DNA from: an uncultured Saccharospirillaceae bacterium
GTDB taxonomy: Bacteria > Pseudomonadota > Gammaproteobacteria > Pseudomonadales > Oceanobacteraceae
Direction of reading: 5' to 3'
NCBI GenBank assembly: GCA_947503895.1
Contig: CANNFT010000010.1
Coordinates: forward strand, 149,321 to 213,320
Length of the DNA stretch: 64,000 nt
In this document: piece after piece, positions 46,179 to 54,800 of the stretch
Layout of the letters: every line of letters starts with the position of its first letter
Numbering within the stretch: position 1 is the stretch's first letter
The notes under the pieces: generated by a model
Told to the model about the DNA's origin: nothing
The model's input: only the letters and a program-made list of their open reading frames with translations
Database searches by the model: none
Position numbers and translations under genes: made by a program

Positions 46179-49100
46179 ATGATGTGTGGTAAGGATGAAT
46201 GGCTCGCTTTGATTCGATATTTTACATCCCTAATAGGCTTGTCCCTTTCTGCTTTAGCATGGCCAGCGACTGACTTGGATTTTAGCGGCGGGCCTGACAT
46301 TGATACTTCTGGCGCTGAAACCATTGCAATCTGGGAAGACGTAGGTTCAGTCTCCGGTATCGCGGTCGATGCAGTACTTACCATCACGCAGAATAGCGAA
46401 GATAGCTTAAGCATCACCTCCTCTGGCGACAATATTAGTATTGACTTAAATGAAGGTACGGGTAGCCAAACCGTTGAGGCAAATTTAGGCTTTTACGCTG
46501 CGGATTCTTACCCAGATGATCCCATCGAAGTCACGCTGGCAACTCGCTTAGCGGTACACCCCGGTTCAAACTGCGGAACAGTCTCTCGGGAGTTTGCTAT
46601 CGAGGAAGCGGATATTGCGCGCTTTACCGAAGAGACAACAGGATCTCAACTCACCCTGTCGGTGTCTAATGATATCTTTCAAGTTGAATCAGCAGTTGAG
46701 TTTGATTCACTGACCTCTGCTTCCACCGTGACATTCGATTTGCAGCCAATGAATACCATTCCTTTTATGCTCAGTCGTAAGGCAGTGAGTGATAACTGTG
46801 AGTTTATTTTAGATGGTAATGGTGATGTTACTTATGATGATGCGGACACCGTAAATATTGATGATGTTGCTCCGTTCCAGCCGACGACAAACTCATTGAT
46901 TACCAATTCCTCCACGCCAACCTTAACGGGAACTGCGGAAGCCTTCACTGATTTAGAAATTACTGTAGCGGGTGTTACTTTTGAGACAGTGGCAAAAGCT
47001 GAAAACACTTGGTCCTTAGATACCAGTGTTCTGACTCCTGTCTCTGGCACGCTTGATTTCGCGGTTGGGCAGGGAGAAGAGAAAAAATTTAAAGTTGAGG
47101 TTATCAGTACAGATGCGGCATTAAACAGTGCAGAATCCAAAACGGAAAGTTTAACCATTGATAGAATTTCCCCTCAGCCCCCAACGGTGAATAATTTAAC
47201 GACAAACAATACCACACCCACACTTAACGGAACGGCCGAACGTAAATCTAAACTTATTGTTAAAGTTGGCGGTGCTAGTTTTGAAACAGATGCTAGCGTC
47301 GTGGGCAGTTGGGAGGTTGACACCAGTGCAGATATTTATGAAGGTACTTTAGATCTGAGCTCAGATGGCGAGTACAATATCGAAGTCACCAGTACGGATT
47401 CCGCAGGCAATGCTTCGGTAGACCTCACATCAAATGAATTAGTAATGGATACTATTCAGCCTAGCGTGACCATCACCACACTTGAGCATGGGAATGCAAG
47501 TAATAGTAATTATTACGTGGTTGCAGGTACATGCGAGATAGATTTGAATGTCACGGTTGCCATCTCTGGAGCCACACCAGCAGACGTGACATCGCTTTGC
47601 TTAACGGGGTTTTATTCCGTTGATTTTAATATATCTGATATTGTGGACAATCCGAACGCATTGGAGATTTCTGTCAGTCAAACCGATGCCGTAGGCAATA
47701 CGGGTGAGGTTACCGCAACAAAAATTAAAGACATGATTGCTCCGGCTGTCAGCATTACAACCACACAACATGGTAATGCGAGTAATCACATGAGTTACGT
47801 TGTTGAAGGGTTGTGTGAAAGTGATTTGAACGTCTCTATTGCTATTGCTGGAGCCACCCCAGCCAGTATTAACCCTCTCTGTGTGGGAGGTAATTACTCC
47901 AGTAGCTTTGATATTTCAAATATAAATGACGATGAAAATGCACTCACCATTTTAGTATCACAAACCGATGATGCTGGAAATTCAGGTTCTATCGATTTAG
48001 TTTTAAATAAAGATGTTATTGCGCCTTCTGTCACTATTACATCAACTCAGCATGGCAATGCAGGTAATCGAATTAACTATGTCGTAGAAGGTGAATGTGA
48101 AGCCGATTTAACCGTATCAGTGACGATTCTAAACGTAACGCCCACTAAAAAGGATAAACCCTGCCTTTCGAACGGATTGTATTCGGTTGATTTCGATATA
48201 TCAGGCATCGATGACGGTGAAAATGCACTGCAAATTTCGGTAACTCAAACGGATGAGACAGGCAATGTAGGTTCAATGAATTTGGACCGGAATATGGATA
48301 CCGTACTCCCTGATATTAACGTGACGGATTACGGTGACGGTAACGACAGAATTTATAATCATGCAGATATCCAAAACCTTAAAGTGTCAGGTAGTAGCAC
48401 AGAACCTGTCTCTATTGTCACCGTTACCTTTAGTGATCATGACGGTAATACGGTCATATTTACGACGGCAAGTATCGAAAACACTTGGGAAGTCAATGCG
48501 TCTGATATCAGCACTTTACTGGATGGTGAATTGAAGGTCAGTGTGAGTGCCACGGATCTCAGTGGTAATTCAAGTCAAGACAAAGAACCAGCAACAATGA
48601 TGCTGGCGGCTGTATTGCCGAGTATCTCTCTCAATAACATTTCTGCCACTTTATACGCTGAGCCTATTTTCTCTGGTACAAGTAATCAACCACAAGGGAC
48701 CACGGTTACCGTTGTCAATACGCACTCTACTGTATTGTGTTTCACCATTTTGGATGCCAATGGTTATTGGAGTTGTCAATCTACTCAGCCCTTAAGTGCC
48801 GGTATGCATACGATTGCAGCTCAAATTACAGACGTTAACGATAATACAGGATCAGCGAGCCGTACTTTTCATATAAGTATGGATGCTGACGATGACGGCA
48901 TATTTGATGTGCTTGAAGGCGATGTCGATTCAGATGGTGATGGCATTCAGGATTTTCAAGATTCTGATTCGGATAATGACGGCATCCCTGACGCACAAGA
49001 AAACCAGGCTGCACCTGAACTATCGGGATTCGATTCTGATGGCGATGGCATTGACGACACGATTGATGTGGATGCTACGGGCGGTATTGACGCCAACAAC

Positions 49101-51320
49101 AATGGCATTGATGATCAATTTGAAGCAGATGATTTTGATGGAGACGGAACACCCAACTATTTAGACAGTGATAGCGATAATGATGGCATTCCAGATTACG
49201 TTGAAGGAAATGAGGATATCGATGGAGACAGCGCAGGCAATGCATTTGATCTAGACAGTGACGGTGACCGAATAGGAGATGTTTATGAGTTTGGAATGAT
49301 TCAAACAGTATCAGGCAATGATGATGACCGAGACGGAATTGATAATGCATTTGATGTAGATGAAACAGGTGGAATTGATGCGGATGTAAATGGCATTGAT
49401 GATGATTATCAAGGTGTGGACACTGACCAAGACACAACCCCTGACTATCTCGATTTAGACAGTGATGGGGATGGTATTTCAGATAAAATTGAAGCCCAAA
49501 ATCCGGTTGCATTATTGGGTCTTGATCTTGATCATGACGGTATTGACGATATACAAGATATCGATCAAACCAATGGCAATGATACAAATGCTAATGGAAT
49601 AGATGATAGCCAAGAGCCTCGTGATAGCGATGATGACTTTATCCCCGACTTTTTAGAACTCGATTCTGACGGCGATGGTACTTCCGATCGGGCTGAAGCT
49701 GGCGAAAACATGAATGCAATGCATTTATTTTCGAATATGAGCGTAGCACCGTCTGTGGCTGATACCGATGGAGATGGCGTTTTTGATTATCAAGATTTAG
49801 ACAGCGATAACGATGGTGTACCCGACGTAGATGAGGGAGGGTTCATCGATAGTGATCGAGATGGAAAAGTAGATCACAATGAAATAAACGACTTTCCTCC
49901 CGATGCCGATACTGATGGTCTGTCAAATCTGATCGACTTAGACAGCGACGGAGATGGGTATTTCGATATATATGGTACACGTTCCGAGATATTCGATGAG
50001 AATAATGATGGTCAAATAGATGATAGATTTAATCGAGATTTTGATCAGGACGGAATAGCAGACGTTATCGACGGTGATTTAGCCAGAGCGGGTTTTGGAA
50101 CAGATACGGATGGCGATTCTATAGCGAATAACGAAGACGAAGATGATGATAACGACAATGTTTTAGATGTAGATGAAATGTTAAATGGCGCTGACATGGA
50201 CTTTGATGGTGACGGTATTGTTGATCGACTCGATCTTGACAGTGATAACGATGGCATACTTGATGAATTAGAATACTTTGGCGGAATGGATTTTGACCGA
50301 GATGGCGCACTCAATATTCGCGATTGTGATAGCGATGGTGATGGACTAAAAGATATAGAGGAAGCATACGGAACATTGAGTATTTTGGCTGAGAATACGG
50401 ATTGTTTGCCGCAAAATATCGTTGATCGAAACAGAAACGGACTGATGGACTATTTAGAATTTGGCACGTCATTGTTAAGAGATCGTGAATTGTTGGATAG
50501 TGATAATGATAGCTGGCCAAATTTTCTAGATACAGACAGTGACAATGATGGAATGGCCGATTCCGATGAAATGGGCGACTTTGACAGCGATGGTGTTGTT
50601 GATGCGTTTCAAAATGACGGAGGTATAGATACTGTCGGAGCGGGAGTAGGAAGTTTAAATGGCTATTTTTATATGCTTTTATTTACGCTTTTTACTGTCA
50701 CCCATAAATCTTTAAGATTTCTTTTGGTTAAAAATATTCCGACTTTTCTCACTATTTTTTTCCTTCAAAATGTCCAAGCTGATAATGCCCCCCTCAGCAA
50801 AACGAATCAGCTTAATACTCTCAATGTCTTTTTGGGTGTGAGTTATGGCGTGACGCATATTAACCCTAGAGGAGAATCAAATGGCTGGGTGACTGAAACA
50901 AATAACAGTACTGGGCAGAGGATTGCGATAGGCGTACGGTTTTCTCCTCGTTTATTTGCCGAATTAGCTTATGTAAAGGCAGGGCAGGCGACACTGGAAA
51001 GCCTAAATCCAAATATAGAGGGCGAGCCCAAAATAGATTATGAAATACCTTACGTATCATTGGGTGTTTCACTTTTTCCTCAGACATCAAGGTGGAATAT
51101 TTTTTCTAAATTTGGGGCTGCTAGTATTATAACGGCCAGTAATGATGAAAGAATCGAAACTCACAAAAAAAGTTCATTTCAAGTATTTGGCTCTATTGGT
51201 GTTAGTAAGCGCATCTTTGATTCGTTCTCCTTGCATATTTCCCACGAACATTATGATCGCGATATTTACTTTTCAGGGCTTACATTAGAATGGGACGTGT
51301 GGACAGTATTGGGTCACTAA
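46179..51320 (+). CDS. giant exported Ig-like/thrombospondin-3 protein with C-terminal beta-barrel (paralogue 1)
   Basis: 1713 aa. A signal peptide (cut near residue 30, WPA-TDLD) leads to an N-terminal domain of about 200 residues (two Cys) and bacterial Ig-like modules (about 220-900). Three of these are diverged 90-95-aa units each with a Cys pair ('ITTTQHGNASN', 'VSQTDDAGN'). An Asp-rich stretch follows (about 900-1485) of DxDxDGxxD thrombospondin-type-3 repeats, which fold around Ca2+. Two hydrophobic segments come next: 'LNGYFYMLLFTLFTV' followed by basic residues, then 'FLTIFFLQNVQA-DN', which looks like a second signal peptide. The end (about 1545-1713) is a small outer-membrane barrel ('LNVFLGVSYG', 'LGVSLFP', final Trp). 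Unlike its neighbour it has no OmpA domain. Function inferred: cell surface or adhesion. Confidence 0.85.
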   Translation: MMCGKDEWLALIRYFTSLIGLSLSALAWPATDLDFSGGPDIDTSGAETIAIWEDVGSVSGIAVDAVLTITQNSEDSLSITSSGDNISIDLNEGTGSQTVEANLGFYAADSYPDDPIEVTLATRLAVHPGSNCGTVSREFAIEEADIARFTEETTGSQLTLSVSNDIFQVESAVEFDSLTSASTVTFDLQPMNTIPFMLSRKAVSDNCEFILDGNGDVTYDDADTVNIDDVAPFQPTTNSLITNSSTPTLTGTAEAFTDLEITVAGVTFETVAKAENTWSLDTSVLTPVSGTLDFAVGQGEEKKFKVEVISTDAALNSAESKTESLTIDRISPQPPTVNNLTTNNTTPTLNGTAERKSKLIVKVGGASFETDASVVGSWEVDTSADIYEGTLDLSSDGEYNIEVTSTDSAGNASVDLTSNELVMDTIQPSVTITTLEHGNASNSNYYVVAGTCEIDLNVTVAISGATPADVTSLCLTGFYSVDFNISDIVDNPNALEISVSQTDAVGNTGEVTATKIKDMIAPAVSITTTQHGNASNHMSYVVEGLCESDLNVSIAIAGATPASINPLCVGGNYSSSFDISNINDDENALTILVSQTDDAGNSGSIDLVLNKDVIAPSVTITSTQHGNAGNRINYVVEGECEADLTVSVTILNVTPTKKDKPCLSNGLYSVDFDISGIDDGENALQISVTQTDETGNVGSMNLDRNMDTVLPDINVTDYGDGNDRIYNHADIQNLKVSGSSTEPVSIVTVTFSDHDGNTVIFTTASIENTWEVNASDISTLLDGELKVSVSATDLSGNSSQDKEPATMMLAAVLPSISLNNISATLYAEPIFSGTSNQPQGTTVTVVNTHSTVLCFTILDANGYWSCQSTQPLSAGMHTIAAQITDVNDNTGSASRTFHISMDADDDGIFDVLEGDVDSDGDGIQDFQDSDSDNDGIPDAQENQAAPELSGFDSDGDGIDDTIDVDATGGIDANNNGIDDQFEADDFDGDGTPNYLDSDSDNDGIPDYVEGNEDIDGDSAGNAFDLDSDGDRIGDVYEFGMIQTVSGNDDDRDGIDNAFDVDETGGIDADVNGIDDDYQGVDTDQDTTPDYLDLDSDGDGISDKIEAQNPVALLGLDLDHDGIDDIQDIDQTNGNDTNANGIDDSQEPRDSDDDFIPDFLELDSDGDGTSDRAEAGENMNAMHLFSNMSVAPSVADTDGDGVFDYQDLDSDNDGVPDVDEGGFIDSDRDGKVDHNEINDFPPDADTDGLSNLIDLDSDGDGYFDIYGTRSEIFDENNDGQIDDRFNRDFDQDGIADVIDGDLARAGFGTDTDGDSIANNEDEDDDNDNVLDVDEMLNGADMDFDGDGIVDRLDLDSDNDGILDELEYFGGMDFDRDGALNIRDCDSDGDGLKDIEEAYGTLSILAENTDCLPQNIVDRNRNGLMDYLEFGTSLLRDRELLDSDNDSWPNFLDTDSDNDGMADSDEMGDFDSDGVVDAFQNDGGIDTVGAGVGSLNGYFYMLLFTLFTVTHKSLRFLLVKNIPTFLTIFFLQNVQADNAPLSKTNQLNTLNVFLGVSYGVTHINPRGESNGWVTETNNSTGQRIAIGVRFSPRLFAELAYVKAGQATLESLNPNIEGEPKIDYEIPYVSLGVSLFPQTSRWNIFSKFGAASIITASNDERIETHKKSSFQVFGSIGVSKRIFDSFSLHISHEHYDRDIYFSGLTLEWDVWTVLGH

Positions 51321-51440
51321 CTCGTATATCTTCAGCTTAACCTTTCAGTTAAGACCATCAATCTTAAACCTGCTTGTTATTTTTGTAAGGATTTTTGTAA
51401 ATTCAGTGTAATCAAGTTTTTTTTGTAAGAGGAGGCGACA

Positions 51441-51503
51441 GTGGATAGTAGGATATTGCCGATTTTATTTGTAAGGTATATCGGTGATGTCTGTCAAATA
51501 TGA
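51441..51503 (+). CDS. possible 20-codon leader peptide or small protein
   Basis: A GTG start lies 6 bases after AAGAGGAGG, the best ribosome-binding site in this region. The peptide begins MDSRILPILFVRYIGD and ends CQI before TGA. It lies 370 bases before the second giant gene. The ribosome-binding site is the only evidence; no homology can be judged at this length. Confidence 0.3.
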   Translation: MDSRILPILFVRYIGDVCQI

Positions 51504-51777
51504 CTGACGCCTTAGAACACTTTTTGCGAATATTGCGCCCTGCGATGACAGTATATTCAGTTCCTTTCTAAGACATTATTTCGATGTATTAAAAAATCCT
51601 ATTATTTTTAATAGCTTACATATTCTTATGCATAAAAGCGGTAATTCTGCTGTTTTGTCGTCACATTTCCGCGTGTTTTCGTTTTTCTTGAATGGACTTT
51701 AGCTGGCCGATTGAACGTCAGAGCACATAGAATTAATCAGTAAACTGTCAGACCGAACAAACATGATTTAGCTGATG

Positions 51778-51827
51778 TTAGATAATAATGTGACATTCAT
51801 TATTATCTAAGTAATGTGAAAGTCATT
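51778..51827. promoter_or_regulatory. tandem palindromic site upstream of the second giant gene
   Basis: TTAGATAATAATG (51778-51790) and CATTATTATCTAA (51798-51810) form a perfect 13-bp inverted repeat around 7 bases. Within it AATGTGACATTCATT (51787-51801) is repeated as AATGTGAAAGTCATT 26 bases on (51813-51827). The spacing of about 2.5 helical turns and the position 46-95 bases before the ATG suit an operator for a dimeric regulator; an RNA hairpin is also possible. Confidence 0.55.
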
Positions 51828-51872
51828 GGTATCTACGCGACTGCTTATTGGGCTGGATATGAGGATCGTTAG

Positions 51873-54800
51873 ATGATGAATATAAGCAAGAACCGTCTCA
51901 GCGGGTTGTGTGCACATTTATTTTTATTGATTCTTCTTATACCTCAATCGGCTTGGAGTGTCATAGACCTCGACTTTTCGACCGGGTCTACCATAGCCGG
52001 AACAGGTGACGATGGAACCGTTGCCCTGTGGTCTAACGTTGGTACAGTGGCTGGCGTTGACATCGACGCTGTTCTGGTGGTGGAAGATAACAGTCATACT
52101 GGGCTAGCGATTACATCTAATGGTGACAACATCAGCGTAAACTTGAACGACAACGCATTGGGTTCGCAAACTGTGGATGTGCGTTTGGAGTTCTATGAAA
52201 ACGGTACCTATTTAACGACTCCCGTTCCAGTGACGCTGGCTGCAGGGTTATTCATACAGCCGGGTTTTAACTGTTTGGCATTAAACACTCAACTTCTAGC
52301 GGCTGATGTGAATGTTGCACGTTATACGAGTGAAACGGGTTCTCTTTTATCATTGGCCGTTGGAGGAGGAAATTTACAAGTTGATTCACTTTTGAATCTA
52401 GGCTTGCTCGATCTAACCGCTTCAGTTGATATTGACTTTCAACCACTCGCTGTGATTCCTTTCACATTGTCTCGCTTAGCTGGATTGGGTATCGGGACTG
52501 GGTGTGAGTTCATCATCGACGGTGACGGTGATGCAAGTTTTGCAACACCTGTTGAAGTAAAACTAGATACCACAGCGCCAACTGCACCCACTGTCAATTT
52601 TCAAACCACCACTGATTCAACACCAACGCTTAATGGTAATGCAGAGGCTCACTCCACAGTGACCGTCGAAGTCAGCGGCGCCACGTATAATTTATTGGCT
52701 ACTGGTAGTGGTACATGGTCTGTGGATATCGGAATTGTGGCTTCAGATTCTGGAATGTTAACGCTAGCGCCGGACGGCACATACGAAGTGGCAGTGAGCA
52801 GTATTGATGCGGCAGGTAACATCACAGGGGACGGCACCACTTTTGAACTCGTGATCGATAACACAGACCCTGTCGTGACGATTACAACCACCGATCACGC
52901 GAATGTCAGCAATGAAAACAACTACACCGTGGCGGGTGCTTGTGAAGGCACTTTTGATGTCACGATCGACATATCAGGTGCTACGCCTGCCAGTACAATC
53001 GTTGCCTGTGCGGCTTCTGCTTACTCGGTTGATTTTGATGTATCAGGAATCGGTGATGGTCCTAATGCACTGGCTATTTCAGTATCGCAAACAGACGGCG
53101 CAGGCAATGTGGGCAGCGATAGTTTAAATCGGAACAAGGATACCGTTTTACCGGTGGTCACCATTACAACCACCGATCACGCGAATGCTAGCAATGAAAA
53201 CAACTACACCGTAGCCGGTGCTTGTGAGACCGGCTTAAATGTGACGGTGGCCATTACAGGGGCAACCCCCGCCAGTACCAGCCCTATGTGTGCCGGCTCA
53301 ACTTATTCTGTGAATTTCGATGTATCGGGCATAGTCGATGGCAGCAATGCGCTGGCTATTTCAGTATCGCAAACGGATAACGCAGGCAATGTGGGCAGCG
53401 ATAGTTTAAATCGGAACAAGGATACCGTTTTACCGGTGGCCACCATTACAACCACCGATCACGCGAATGCCAGCAATGAAAACAACTACACCGTGGCGGG
53501 TGCTTGTGAAGGCACTTTTGATGTCACGATCGGCATACCAGGTGCTACGCCTGCCAGTACAACCGTTGCTTGTGCGGCTTCTGCTTACTCGGTTGATTTT
53601 GATGTATCAGGAATCGGTGATGGTTCCAATGCGCTGGCTATTTCAGTGTCGCAAACAGACGGCGCAGGCAATGTGGGTACCGATAGTTTAAATCGGAACA
53701 AGGATACCGAGTTACCGGTGGTCACCATTACAACCACCGATCATGCGAATGTCAGCAATGAAAACAACTACACTGTAGCCGGTGCTTGTGAAGGCACTGC
53801 TAATGTCACAATCGGCATACCAGGTGCTACGCCTGCCAGTACAACCGTTGCCTGTGCGGATTCTGCTTACTCGGTTGATTTTGATGTATCAGGAATCGGT
53901 GATGGTTCCAATGCGCTGGCTATTTCAGTATCGCAAACAGACGGCGCAGGCAATGTGGGCACCGATAGTTTAAATCGGGATAAAGACACGACGCCACCGG
54001 TACTGGGGGCCATTGATTATGGAGATGACAATGGGGAGTATAACAATGCAGAGAGCACTAGCGTGGTGGTGTTCGGTACTAGCACTGAGCCAGGCTCGGT
54101 AGTTACCGTCACTTTTAACGATGGTACAAATTCGATTGTCGTCAACGCTACGGTGAATGGAAGCGGGGATTGGGCGATTGCTGGCACAGACATTAGCACG
54201 CTGAATGACGGCGACATCACGGTCAGCGTGTTGGTGACCGATCCAGCGGGTAATAAGGATAACGATTCTCAAGTTCTCACTTTGGCGGCTGATTTGCCGG
54301 CGATCACCATTGATGACCTTAATACAATATCCGATGCCACCCCTGAATTCTCAGGTACCACAAACCAACCCGCAGGCTTCAGTGTCAGCGTGAGAGAGGG
54401 CGCGACCACGCTCTGTACTGCGACGGTTAATGGCAGTGGTCAGTGGATTTGTGAGTCTACTGCAACCCTCAGTTTGGGCACGCACACGGTAACGGCGAGC
54501 ATTACAGATGCTTATGGCAATATTGGAAGCGTTAGTCATACGTTCAATGTCAGTGCTGACTTCGATAACGACGGCATTCCGGATGTCATCGAGGGAACGG
54601 GTGACAGCGATGGTGACGGCATACCTGATTATCAAGATTCGGACTCTGATAATGATGGTATTCCAGATCAAGAGGAAAACAGCAATCATCCAACATTATC
54701 GGGTTCGGATTCGGATAACGACGGCATTGATGATGCGATAGATGTCGATAATACCGGTGGGCAAGACGCCAACAATAATGGCATTGATGACGCGTTCGAA

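Larger units (their letters stand above)
51321..51872. other. intergenic region between the giant paralogues
   Basis: 552 bases. It contains T-rich stretches with TTTGTAAG recurring four times between 51376 and 51476, a short ORF with a strong ribosome-binding site (51441-51503) and a tandem palindromic site (51778-51827) just before the second giant gene. No terminator of standard form was found after the first giant gene. Confidence 0.5.

Noticed and set aside
49075..49587. Long minus-strand ORF rich in His, Tyr and Cys opposite the first giant protein
   Set aside because: It is the complement of the Asp-rich thrombospondin-3 repeats (GAT/GAC codons read as ATC/GTC or shifted to CAT/CAC); similar ORFs occur at 55612-56088 and 54586-54831 for the same reason, and none has a ribosome-binding site or a domain.
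51778..51810. AT-rich palindrome considered as a Fur box
   Set aside because: The GATAAT half-sites are there, but the spacing between them is wider than in the 19-bp GATAATGATAATCATTATC consensus, and the neighbouring repeat preserves the inner AATGTGA...TCATT part instead.
52872..53999. Regular 282-bp repeats considered as a CRISPR or minisatellite
   Set aside because: The period is far too long, there are no spacers, and the repeats stay in frame as Ig-like protein modules.
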